Origin: Verrucomicrobiales bacterium
Lineage (GTDB): Bacteria > Verrucomicrobiota > Verrucomicrobiia > Limisphaerales > UBA9464
Assembly: GCA_027490985.1 (NCBI GenBank)
Contig: JAIXXC010000210.1
Span: forward strand, 1-38,382
Direction: 5' to 3'
Length of the DNA: 38,382 nt
Part shown: in pieces, positions 27,380 to 34,914 of the stretch
Position numbering within the stretch: position 1 is the first letter of the stretch
How the letters are laid out: every line of letters begins with the position of its first letter
Made by a program: the position numbers and the translations under genes
The notes under the pieces: model-generated
What the model saw: only the letters and a program-made list of their open reading frames with translations
Databases searched by the model: none
Told to the model about the DNA's origin: nothing

Positions 27380-27892
27380 CTAGGCCGATTTCTCGGAATA
27401 GGCGCCAATGACCCGGGCCACCTGGGTTCCCGGGGTGTTGATGAGGGCCGCCAGCTTCTGGGCCGGAGCCTGGAGCAGGCCGAGGATCTTGCCTTGGATC
27501 TCCTGCAGCGGCGGGAGATCGGCAATGGCCCGGACGTCATCGGCCGACAACGACTTGTTGCCGAGAACGCCAAACTGGAGCTTGGGCTTCTCGAACTCGG
27601 CCTGGAAGGTCTTGATGACCTTGGCCACGGCGGCGATGTCCTTGTTGCCGGTGACGGCGGCCACCTGGCCCGACAGCATTCCGGACAAGTCGGCCAATCC
27701 GGCTTCCTTGGCGGCGATGCTGAAGATGGTGTTCTTCACCACGTGAACCTCGCCCCCGACCTTGTTCAGGCGCTTGCGGAGTTCGGTGAATTTCTGGACG
27801 GACAGACCTTTGTAGTCGACCACCAGGAAGAACGGCGAGGCGTTGAGGCGGGCCACATATTCCGCCGAGATGAGCTTCTTTTCTGCGCGCAT
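27380..27892 (-). CDS. rplJ: 50S ribosomal protein L10
   Basis: A 170-residue protein that anchors L7/L12 dimers to 23S rRNA. The N-terminal RNA-binding domain shows ARLNASPFFLVVDYKGLSVQ and GGEVHVVKNTIFSIAAKEAG. The C-terminal helix for L12 binding is present but short. It begins 27 bp after rplA. In E. coli L10 represses its own mRNA through a leader before rplJ, but the 27-bp gap leaves no room for such a leader. Any feedback must act elsewhere, perhaps within rplA. No Shine-Dalgarno site precedes the ATG. Confidence 0.97.
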   Translation of the reverse strand: MRAEKKLISAEYVARLNASPFFLVVDYKGLSVQKFTELRKRLNKVGGEVHVVKNTIFSIAAKEAGLADLSGMLSGQVAAVTGNKDIAAVAKVIKTFQAEFEKPKLQFGVLGNKSLSADDVRAIADLPPLQEIQGKILGLLQAPAQKLAALINTPGTQVARVIGAYSEKSA

Positions 27893-27919
27893 GGTATGTT
27901 GCAGTAAGGGAAGTTGAGG

Positions 27920-28615
27920 TTAGGCGGAGGCGAATTCCTTGAGTTCCACGGAGACCGGAGGGCTCATGGTCAGCGACAGCGTGACGCTGCGCACATAGAC
28001 ACCCTTGACGCTGGACGGACGGGCACGATAGACGGCCTCGACCACGGTGCGGGCGTTCTCGGAAATCTGCAGCGGGGTGAAGCTGGCCTTGCCCACGGGA
28101 ACGTGGATGTTGCCGGCCTTGTCGACCTTGAACTCGACGCGACCCGCCTTGACTTCGCGAACCGCCTTGCCGGTGTCGTCGGTCACGGTGCCGGTCTTCG
28201 GGTTCGGCATCAAACCGCGAGGTCCGAGCACCTTACCGAGCTTACGCACTTCGGTCATGGCCTCGGGGGTGGCGATGGCGACATCGAAGTCGGTCCAACC
28301 CTCGACGCACTTCTTGATCATGTCTTCGAAGCCGACATGCTCGGCACCGGCGGCGCGGGCGGCCTCGGCCGGAGCACCGGGCTTGGTGAACACGAGCACA
28401 CGGACGGTCTTGCCGGCGCCATGGGGCAGCGGGGTGGTTCCGCGGACCATCTGGTCGGACTGCTTCGGATCGACTCCGAGGCGGAAGGCCAGGTCAACGG
28501 TTTCGTTGAACTTGGCTTTGGGGAACTTGGCGAGGACCTCAACGGCGGCGCTGAGGGGGTAGGCCTTGCTGGAGTCCACGAGGGACAGGGCCTTCTTGTA
28601 GCGTTTGCTGGGCAT
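27920..28615 (-). CDS. rplA: 50S ribosomal protein L1
   Basis: A 231-residue protein, the usual length. It binds 23S rRNA at the L1 stalk and helps release deacylated tRNA from the E site. Visible family motifs are FNETVDLAFRLGVDPKQSDQ, RGTTPLPHGAGK, LGPRGLMPNPKTGTVT and NIHVPVGKASF. The start MPSKRYKKAL at 28615 fits the family; an in-frame Met 20 codons upstream falls in the leader. It is the first gene of the cluster. The rplK gene, normally next to rplA, is absent, and a divergent gene begins 162 bp away. Confidence 0.97.
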   Translation of the reverse strand: MPSKRYKKALSLVDSSKAYPLSAAVEVLAKFPKAKFNETVDLAFRLGVDPKQSDQMVRGTTPLPHGAGKTVRVLVFTKPGAPAEAARAAGAEHVGFEDMIKKCVEGWTDFDVAIATPEAMTEVRKLGKVLGPRGLMPNPKTGTVTDDTGKAVREVKAGRVEFKVDKAGNIHVPVGKASFTPLQISENARTVVEAVYRARPSSVKGVYVRSVTLSLTMSPPVSVELKEFASA

Positions 28616-28671
28616 TTTGGTTGCGGTGCATGCGGACCGGAGTCCTCCCGCGTTGGTGTTGATCCGCATCA

Positions 28672-28687
28672 GCAAAACCGGTTTTGC
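28672..28687. promoter_or_regulatory. Perfect 16-bp palindrome in the rplA leader
   Basis: GCAAAACCGGTTTTGC is self-complementary over its full length. It lies 56 bp before rplA and just downstream of a candidate promoter on the minus strand. It could be a protein-binding operator, a hairpin in the rplA leader, or a terminator for the opposite strand. I cannot tell which. Confidence 0.45.
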
Positions 28688-28702
28688 CGACGAGGAGTTG
28701 TG

Positions 28703-28732
28703 TGTCTATCGGAAAAGGCCCACCTCCGTCAA
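28703..28732 (-). promoter_or_regulatory. Candidate sigma-70 promoter for the rplA operon
   Basis: On the minus strand TTGACG (28727-28732) and TAGACA (28703-28708) are separated by 18 bp. The -35 matches five of six consensus bases. The -10 matches only about three of six. It would give a leader of about 80 nt that includes the 16-bp palindrome. Tentative. Confidence 0.3.
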
Positions 28733-28777
28733 AAGAATTTCCGCGCCAATGGCATCTTTCTTTTCCATGATCGTCCC

Positions 28778-29212
28778 ATGGAGTGGTTGGCCAATTCGGG
28801 ATTGATCTGGATAGAAGGGCGTTTTCTGGGGATCGAGTGGCATGTCTGGAAGGTCGTCGGATGGGTGGGCAACGCGATTTTCTTCAGCCGGTTCCTCGTG
28901 CAATGGTATGCCACCGAACGCCAACGGCGGGTGGTCGTCCCGCAGGCCTTCTGGTGGTTGAGCCTGTTCGGGTCGTTGATCCTGCTCAGTTATGCGATCC
29001 AGCGCCGCGACAGCGTGTTCATCGCGGGGCAGGCCTTTTCGTGGGTTCCCTACCTTCGAAACCTGTGGATCCACCGGAAGACCCGGTCGTCGCAACGGGC
29101 CTGCCCGGCGTGCCAGCGGGTCAATCCCGCCGACTACCGGCATTGCCCGGACTGTGGGGCCCTGGTGCAGGCCCCAGCCGCCCAAGGATCAGTCCTTGCC
29201 GAGGGCCGTTAA
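28778..29212 (+). CDS. LABN (lipid A biosynthesis N-terminal-like) protein with zinc ribbon
   Basis: A 144-residue protein. Residues 1-98 match the LABN domain, with three hydrophobic segments and the signatures GWVGNAIFFSRFLVQWYATE, VVPQAFWWLSLFGSLILLSY and GQAFSWVPYLRNLW. LABN domains occur alone or with lipid glycosyltransferases, and their activity is not settled. Residues 105-128 form a zinc ribbon with C109, C112, C123 and C126 (CPAC ... CPDC), presumably cytoplasmic. This fusion is unusual to my knowledge. The ATG at 28778 matches the start of the domain; upstream in-frame sequence is antisense to rplA. Its last 24 bases overlap the end of kamA on the other strand, with no terminator between. 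Confidence 0.85.
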   Translation: MEWLANSGLIWIEGRFLGIEWHVWKVVGWVGNAIFFSRFLVQWYATERQRRVVVPQAFWWLSLFGSLILLSYAIQRRDSVFIAGQAFSWVPYLRNLWIHRKTRSSQRACPACQRVNPADYRHCPDCGALVQAPAAQGSVLAEGR

Positions 29213-30427
29213 CGGATCGCACACCGGGGCGATCGAGGTGACTTCGGGCGACTCGGGGTATTCGAAGACCTTCCCCTCGAAGTTCCGGAGAATCACCTTG
29301 TTGGCCGATTTGCGCAGGATGTAGCCCGGATTGACCGGGATCTTGCCCCCGCCGCCCGGTGCATCGATGACATACTGCGGCACGGCGTATCCGGTGGTGT
29401 GTCCCCGCAATGAATCCATGATCTCCAACCCGCGCGAGACGGTGGAGCGCAGATGGGCACTGCCCGCGATCAGGTCGCATTGGTAGATGTAGTAGGGCCG
29501 GACCCGACACAGCAGGAGCTTCTGGACCAGCGCCTTCATCACCACAGGGTCGTCGTTCACGTGCCGCAGCAGCACCGACTGGTTGCCTAGCGGGATGCCC
29601 GCGTCGGCCAGGCGGCCCAAGGCCTCGCGGACCTCGGTGGTCAATTCCCGGGGATGGTTGGTGTGGACGCTGACGAAGAGCGGGTGGAACTGCCGGAGCA
29701 TCGCACACAATTCCGGGGTGATCCGCTGCGGAAGGAAAATGGGAACACGGCTGCCGATCCGCAGGAACTCCACATGAGGGATGGCCCGCAGACGCCCCAG
29801 CAGATATTCGAGCTTCTCGTCGTTGAAGAGCAGCGGATCACCACCGCTGAGCAGCACGTCCCGGATCTCGGGGTGCTCGGCGATGTAGGCGATTTGACGG
29901 TCGAATTCGGGGTGGAAATCGTAGCCGCTGGCGTTGCTCACCAACCGGGATCGGGTGCAGTAGCGGCAGTAGGCCGCGCACCGGTCGGTCACCAGGAACA
30001 GCACCCGGTCGGGATACCGATGCACCAGGCCCGGCACCGGCGAATGGGCGTCTTCGCCCACCGGATCGAGGGTTTCCCAGGGCGCGGTGGTGGTTTCTTC
30101 GAGACGGGGGATCACCTGCCTGCGGATCGGGCACACCTCGTCGGAGGCGTCGAGGAGGTTGAAGAAATAGGGCGTGATGGCCATGGCCAACTTGGATTCC
30201 CCGGCCAGGAGGACGCCCGCGCGCTCTTCAGGGGTCATGCCCGGAAGCAGCCGATCCAACTGCTCGACCCGGGTGACGCGGTTCTTGAGTTGCCACTTCC
30301 AGTCGTTCCAATCGGCGTCCGAGACCGACGACCAACTCCCCTTTCCGGCGGATCGGAACGTTTTCAGCGCGGCCAATCGTTCCTGATCTTCGGAGGGATT
30401 TTCCTGAGGGGGGAGGGGTGACTCCAT
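29189..30427 (-). CDS. kamA: Lysine 2,3-aminomutase (radical SAM)
   Basis: A 412-residue KamA-family enzyme. The radical SAM cluster motif is C150-A-A-Y-C154-R-Y-C157. The PLP-binding lysine is K362 in DAPGGGGK. D318 (YQCDLIAG) and D355 (VIDAPGG) correspond to the two Asp residues that hold the substrate's epsilon-amino group in the clostridial enzyme. That supports lysine as substrate over the EF-P-specific EpmB group. The product is beta-lysine, used for catabolism or as the osmolyte N-acetyl-beta-lysine. No ablB-type acetyltransferase is adjacent. It is the last gene of a five-gene run, 50 bp after the MBL-fold gene. Confidence 0.92.
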   Translation of the reverse strand: MESPLPPQENPSEDQERLAALKTFRSAGKGSWSSVSDADWNDWKWQLKNRVTRVEQLDRLLPGMTPEERAGVLLAGESKLAMAITPYFFNLLDASDEVCPIRRQVIPRLEETTTAPWETLDPVGEDAHSPVPGLVHRYPDRVLFLVTDRCAAYCRYCTRSRLVSNASGYDFHPEFDRQIAYIAEHPEIRDVLLSGGDPLLFNDEKLEYLLGRLRAIPHVEFLRIGSRVPIFLPQRITPELCAMLRQFHPLFVSVHTNHPRELTTEVREALGRLADAGIPLGNQSVLLRHVNDDPVVMKALVQKLLLCRVRPYYIYQCDLIAGSAHLRSTVSRGLEIMDSLRGHTTGYAVPQYVIDAPGGGGKIPVNPGYILRKSANKVILRNFEGKVFEYPESPEVTSIAPVCDPLTALGKD

Positions 30428-30477
30428 GTCGGCGGCAAGCTAGGAGGGGTCTTCCGGGAGTCAAGGACGCGAACGGA

Positions 30478-31350
30478 TCAAAGCGTCAACCGCTCTCCGG
30501 CGCGAAGTCGGTGATAGGGTTGTTCGAGAGCCTGGCATTGCGCCTCGAATGCCGCGGGCGAGGCCGTGTTGAACTCGAACAACTCGTAGTGGCACGGAAT
30601 GACCCTCCGGAGGCCCGCCCGCCGAGCCAGACCCGCGGCCTCGGGACCCCAGAGGTTTCCGGCCACACGGCGCTCCGCGGACCGACCATTGATAGGCAGG
30701 AACGCCAGATCGACCCGGGCCTCGAGCAACCGCTCTTCCATTCCCGGAAACAGGACGGTGTCGCCCGAATGGTAGAGGGTCCAGGGCCCCACCCGGATGA
30801 GAAATCCCAGGCAGGACAGGCGGCCCAGCGGATCACAGTCCAATCGTTCATGGGCCGCCGGCACGGCTTCGAACTCGAAGGCCCCCAGGGTCACCGAGGT
30901 CAAGGCGCCGGGGCCCGCCGGTCGATCGACCGACGGAGCGTCGAGGCCGGACAACGCTTCTTCGGGCAGGCCCGACCGCGCCGCGACCAGACTCCGGATC
31001 GCCTCGGGGAACACCATCCGGAGGCCGGGATTGGCCCGCACCAGGGGCACCAGGGTCTCGGGATCGAGGTGATCGGTATGGGCATGACTGGCGGTCACCG
31101 CCGCGATGCCCGTCAAACGCCCGGGCTCGATCACCCGCTCGGTCATGCGCACATGCGGTTTGTCGGTGCCGGCATACTTGTGCGTGAGGGAGTCGGAGAG
31201 GTACGGATCGAGCAGCAGACGGTGTCCCTGCCACTGGACCAGAAAGCCGCTCTGCCCCAACCACCAGACATGCAGCGATCCGGGCGCCGAGTCCCCCGCC
31301 CTGTCGAGGTCGGCCAGAAAGGCGTCATCCTGTTGGAACGGGCGGATCAT
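30478..31350 (-). CDS. MBL-fold metallo-hydrolase
   Basis: A 290-residue protein of the metallo-beta-lactamase fold, in the UlaG-like group. The metal site motif is SHAHTDHLD (H89, H91, D93, H94). Further conserved parts are VWWLGQSGFLVQWQGHRLLL near the N-terminus and YHSGDTVLFPGM. Relatives cleave lactones, phosphodiesters or phosphonates, and the substrate is not clear. GAGG lies seven bases before the ATG, one of the few Shine-Dalgarno sites in the window. It starts nine bases after the MetE-like gene, so the two are probably co-translated. Confidence 0.88.
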   Translation of the reverse strand: MIRPFQQDDAFLADLDRAGDSAPGSLHVWWLGQSGFLVQWQGHRLLLDPYLSDSLTHKYAGTDKPHVRMTERVIEPGRLTGIAAVTASHAHTDHLDPETLVPLVRANPGLRMVFPEAIRSLVAARSGLPEEALSGLDAPSVDRPAGPGALTSVTLGAFEFEAVPAAHERLDCDPLGRLSCLGFLIRVGPWTLYHSGDTVLFPGMEERLLEARVDLAFLPINGRSAERRVAGNLWGPEAAGLARRAGLRRVIPCHYELFEFNTASPAAFEAQCQALEQPYHRLRAGERLTL

Positions 31351-31359
31351 CCGGAGCCC

Positions 31360-32409
31360 TCAAAGAGTGCGGCGAACCTCGGCCACGCCGGCGCACAACG
31401 CCTGGAGCTTGCGCCGGGCGGCCCATCGGGCGGTCTGGCTGAGCCCACAATCCGGGGCCAGAACCAGCCGATCGGCCGGTACCTGCTCGAGGCATCGACG
31501 AACCCGTGCAGCGATGTCTGCCGGTGTCTCGATGTAGTAGCTTTTGACGTCCACGATCCCCACGGCCACGTCGCGCCGCCGGGCGATCTGGGCGATCAAT
31601 TCCAGCTCCGAGAACTCCCGACTGGCCATCTCCACATGCATCTCATCGCACTGCATGTCGAGGAAGGCCGGAAAGAGGGGGGCGATTTGCCGGGGACCGA
31701 TCGCCCTGGCCTTGTAGTTGCCGAAGCACAGGTGCATGCAGACCCGGGTCTTGCCGGTGATCGTCTCCACCGTGCGGTTGAAGAGATCCACGAATCGACG
31801 GACATCCTCGCGGTGGCCATAGCAGCTCATCGAGGGCTCATCGACACTGATCTCACGGCACCCGGCGGCCACCAGGGATTCCAACTCCTGGCGTACCATC
31901 GGCAGCAGAGCCTCGGCGAGCGCCCAGCGGTCGGGATACCCGAGATCGGCATTGGGCAGGAGCCGCCCCGACAAGGTGTAAGGTCCGGGGATCGAGGCCT
32001 TCAAGGTCACCCGCCCCGAGGCGCCCAGGTCGCGCGCGACGCCCTCCAGCCGGCGGTATTCTTCGACGGCTCCGAGGCCGCGGGGCGCCTGCAAGGGGGC
32101 CACCACCGCGTGACGCCCCCGTTGATCATGGGCGGGCGGGCCCCAACGACGGGGCGATTCCGACTCGAGCGCAATGCCCTGCAGGTAGCCGTAGAAGCTC
32201 AGATTGAAGTCGAGGCGGGTCTGCTCGCCATCGGTGATCACATCCAATCCCGCGGCCAATTGATCCTTCACCGCACAGGTGACCGCATCGGATTGCAGCT
32301 CGGCCCGGTCATCGGAACCGAATCGGTCGAGATGCACTGAGGCGTGTTCCAACCACGCCGGAAAGGGATAACTGCCGATCACCGAGGTTCGCAGGGGGCA
32401 CTGGGTCAT
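31360..32409 (-). CDS. MetE C-terminal-like methyltransferase (short form)
   Basis: A 349-residue protein that matches only the catalytic C-terminal half of cobalamin-independent methionine synthase. It begins LRTSVIGSYPFPAWLEHA as in the C-terminal barrel. The zinc ligands are present: H226 and C228 (MHLC), E260 (HVEMA) and C321 (LAPDCGLSQ). The family transfers a methyl group to a thiol. Full MetE (about 750 residues) uses folate to make methionine; short forms often use another methyl donor. The N-terminal half is missing by family type, not by truncation here, because the start is clean. Its neighbours are purU (49 bp upstream) and the MBL-fold gene. Confidence 0.85.
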   Translation of the reverse strand: MTQCPLRTSVIGSYPFPAWLEHASVHLDRFGSDDRAELQSDAVTCAVKDQLAAGLDVITDGEQTRLDFNLSFYGYLQGIALESESPRRWGPPAHDQRGRHAVVAPLQAPRGLGAVEEYRRLEGVARDLGASGRVTLKASIPGPYTLSGRLLPNADLGYPDRWALAEALLPMVRQELESLVAAGCREISVDEPSMSCYGHREDVRRFVDLFNRTVETITGKTRVCMHLCFGNYKARAIGPRQIAPLFPAFLDMQCDEMHVEMASREFSELELIAQIARRRDVAVGIVDVKSYYIETPADIAARVRRCLEQVPADRLVLAPDCGLSQTARWAARRKLQALCAGVAEVRRTL

Positions 32410-32458
32410 GGGGACTGGGTGTTGGAAAGTCGCGGACGGCCCGGGCGGGAGCGGGGTC

Positions 32459-33298
32459 TCAATCGAAAATGATGGTCCGGTTGCCCGCCAGGAACACACG
32501 GTCTTCGAAAACCAACCGCAGAGCCTGGGCCAGGGCGAATTGCTCCACGTCGCGACCGGCCCGAACGAGGTCTTCGGCGGCATGCGTGTGGTCCACGGGG
32601 ATCACGTGCTGGACGAGGATGGGCCCCGCGTCGAGGTCATCGGTCACCAGATGGGCCGTGGCCCCGATGACCTTCACCCCTCGCTGGAAAGCCTGATGAT
32701 AGGGCTTGGCCCCGATGAAGGCCGGCAGGAAGGAATGGTGGATGTTGATGATCCTCGATGGGTAACGACTCACGAATCCGGGCGACAAGACCCGCATGTA
32801 TTTGGCCAACACGAGATACTCGGGTCGGATCCGGTCGAGGATCTCGGCCACCGCCGCCTCGTGCGCGGCCCGATCGAGCCCGTCGGCGGGAACACAGTGG
32901 AACGGCACCTCGAACTTGCCGACCAACTCGCCCAGCACCGCATGGTTGCTGATCACCGCCTCGATCCGGGCGTTGATGCCCCCGAATTGGTGGCGGATGA
33001 GCAGGTCGCCCAGGCAGTGATGTTCGCGCGAGGCGAGCACCACGATCCGCTTCGGGCCCGGCTGGGCCAGCCGGACTTGCGCCCCCGCCGGCAAGGCGGT
33101 GCGGGTCTCCGACACGAGCTGCTGGCCCGCGCCGGAGTCTCCCAACCCATCGAACTCGGTGCGCATGAAGAAGCGCCCCGACGCGGCATCCACGAATTCC
33201 TGATTGCCGACGACATTGCAGCCATGACGGAGCAGCACACCGGAGATGGCATGCACCAACCCCCGTTGGTCCGGGCACTCGACCAGAAGGACCGCCAT
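32459..33298 (-). CDS. purU: Formyltetrahydrofolate deformylase
   Basis: A 279-residue protein. Residues 1-85 form an ACT domain (LLVECPDQRGLVHAISGVLL) and 85-279 a formyltransferase-like domain. The catalytic residues are seen as N185 and H187 in INIHHSFLPAF and D223 in DDLDAGPI. PurU hydrolyses 10-formyl-THF to formate and THF, balancing the one-carbon pool and feeding formate to PurT. In E. coli the ACT domain senses methionine and glycine. Methionine control would suit the MetE-like gene downstream. It begins 11 bp after the SIS gene. Confidence 0.94.
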   Translation of the reverse strand: MAVLLVECPDQRGLVHAISGVLLRHGCNVVGNQEFVDAASGRFFMRTEFDGLGDSGAGQQLVSETRTALPAGAQVRLAQPGPKRIVVLASREHHCLGDLLIRHQFGGINARIEAVISNHAVLGELVGKFEVPFHCVPADGLDRAAHEAAVAEILDRIRPEYLVLAKYMRVLSPGFVSRYPSRIINIHHSFLPAFIGAKPYHQAFQRGVKVIGATAHLVTDDLDAGPILVQHVIPVDHTHAAEDLVRAGRDVEQFALAQALRLVFEDRVFLAGNRTIIFD

Positions 33299-33309
33299 GG
33301 CTGAAGAGT

Positions 33310-34791
33310 TCAGTGGCGACGTCCGCGGCCACCGCGACGGTGGCCCTGATCACGACCCCGGTCATCACGACCCCGGTCGTCCCGTCCGCGATCGTCACGA
33401 CCCCGATCCTCACGGCCGCGGCGTTCGCCGCTGTCGGAACGAGGGGCCGGAGCCGGAGCCTGGCCGTTCTCACGTAGCCAGAGGCGACGCTCGATGTCGT
33501 CCATCCGATCCCAGTTGGCGGGCTTGGGCACCTCGACCGGAGCCACCTCGGCGGTGGATTCCGGGGCCGAAGGGGCCATGCTCTCGGGCTGCGGGGCCCG
33601 TTGCTGACGCGGCTCGGCAGGCTCCTCGAGCCGGCGCGGCGGACGGCCGCTTCCCTCGCTGCGCTCACTCCCGCGGTCGGTGCGCTCGCCCCGCTCTGCG
33701 GAGCGCCCCCGGAATTCATCCCGAGGATCGCGCTCGGCGCGTTCAACGCGTTCAACACGTTCGGCCCGCTCCGGACGCTCGGCCCTGGCTTCGCGCGGTT
33801 CGCGGGATTCTCCGCTCTCACGGGCGCCCCGAGGCTCACGCTCACTTCCACGGCCCCGTCCGCCATCGCGACCGGATTCACGGCCCGACTCACGGCCTCC
33901 GGATCGTTCGCCGCGGTCATCGCGGCCGCGTTCCTGACCCCGCTCTTCACGGGGACGGTCTTCGGACCGCTCGGGGCGGCCCTCGCGGCGCGACCTCGGG
34001 GCCGGTGCTTCCGACGGAGCCTCACCGATATGGGCGTAGAGCTTGGCCAGGCGGCGGGCGTGCTCATCGTAAGCCGACTCGAACAACTGCGAGGCCTTCT
34101 CATTGCCCACCAGGGCCGGCGCGGTGAGCACCGTGGGCGGTTTGCCCGCCTCGGTGAGCAGCGCGGCGACCTCGACCTTGATGGCGTTGATGAGCATGCA
34201 TCCGCCGATGGTGGAACCGGGCCCCACCGGGGTCTCCAATCCGGGCACCTCGATCATCGCGTCGCCCACGGGGGCACCGGTGTCGAGCACGATGTCGGCG
34301 AAGTCCTGCAGCTTGCGGCCATCGCGGCGCTGGCTGCGGCTGGCCTCGCTGTGGGCTTTCGAGATGATGGCCACGACCTTCACCCCGCGACGCTTGAACT
34401 CCTCGGCCATTTCGATGGGCACGAGGTTGCAGCCCGACGACGAGGCCACCAACGCGGTGTCCTTGGGCGACAGGTCGTAGTTGCGCAGGATGCGGGCGGC
34501 CAAGCCGTGGACATTTTCGAGGAACATCGCCTGGCGCTGGCCGTTGGCCCCCACCACGAGATTATGGAAGCTCAGGGAGAGTTCGACGATGGGGTTGAAC
34601 CCGGGAAAGGAACCGTAACGGGGCCACATTTCCTCGACGAGGATGCGGCTGTGGCCCGAGCCAAAACAATGCACCATGCGGCCGGCCAGGATGGTCTCGG
34701 CAAAGAGGTTCGCGGCCTCTGCGATGGTCTCCTCCTGGGCGACAGCCGAGTCCAGAAGACTGCGGCACTGGTCAAGATAGTCAGCAATCAC
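33310..34791 (-). CDS. SIS-domain protein with long disordered Arg-rich tail
   Basis: A 493-residue protein. Residues 1-245 are a SIS (sugar isomerase) domain of the SIS_2 type (HCFGSGHSRILVEEMWPRYG, LVASSSGCNLVPIEMAEEFK, IISKAHSEASRS). Such domains bind phosphosugars, as isomerases or regulators. The remaining 245 residues are predicted disordered, rich in Arg, Glu, Gly, Asp and Pro, with RERPE/ERVERVE segments and a final RGRDDRGRDDRG repeat. A short ordered island, NWDRMDDIERRLWLRENGQ, lies near residue 450. The GTG at 34791 is chosen because family homology begins there (MIADYLDQC). In-frame ATGs up to 34881 precede it, but that stretch lacks the strong third-position GC bias of the gene. 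The tail resembles RNA- or polyanion-binding regions. Confidence 0.85.
   Translation of the reverse strand: MIADYLDQCRSLLDSAVAQEETIAEAANLFAETILAGRMVHCFGSGHSRILVEEMWPRYGSFPGFNPIVELSLSFHNLVVGANGQRQAMFLENVHGLAARILRNYDLSPKDTALVASSSGCNLVPIEMAEEFKRRGVKVVAIISKAHSEASRSQRRDGRKLQDFADIVLDTGAPVGDAMIEVPGLETPVGPGSTIGGCMLINAIKVEVAALLTEAGKPPTVLTAPALVGNEKASQLFESAYDEHARRLAKLYAHIGEAPSEAPAPRSRREGRPERSEDRPREERGQERGRDDRGERSGGRESGRESGRDGGRGRGSEREPRGARESGESREPREARAERPERAERVERVERAERDPRDEFRGRSAERGERTDRGSERSEGSGRPPRRLEEPAEPRQQRAPQPESMAPSAPESTAEVAPVEVPKPANWDRMDDIERRLWLRENGQAPAPAPRSDSGERRGREDRGRDDRGRDDRGRDDRGRDQGHRRGGRGRRH
33335..33414 (-). repeat. Tandem repeat encoding RGRDD units
   Basis: A degenerate 15-bp unit is repeated about four times near the 3' end of the SIS gene and encodes RGRDD. 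The run ends in an RRGGRGRR segment. The reading frame is kept across all units. Copy number is likely to vary between strains. Confidence 0.7.
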
Positions 34792-34914
34792 GGAACAAAG
34801 GTTATCAGGAACCCCCGGTGGAAGTGGATGCCAAAGATTGACCATCGCTTTGACCATCGCCGGGGTTGCATCCGAAGCCACCCGGAACCCAAAGTGGGTG
34901 CATCACCCGATCCC

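Noticed and set aside
33601-34914. Upstream in-frame extension of the PSD1 gene
   Set aside because: It is antisense to the SIS gene, and the PSD1 signal peptide begins at 34915.
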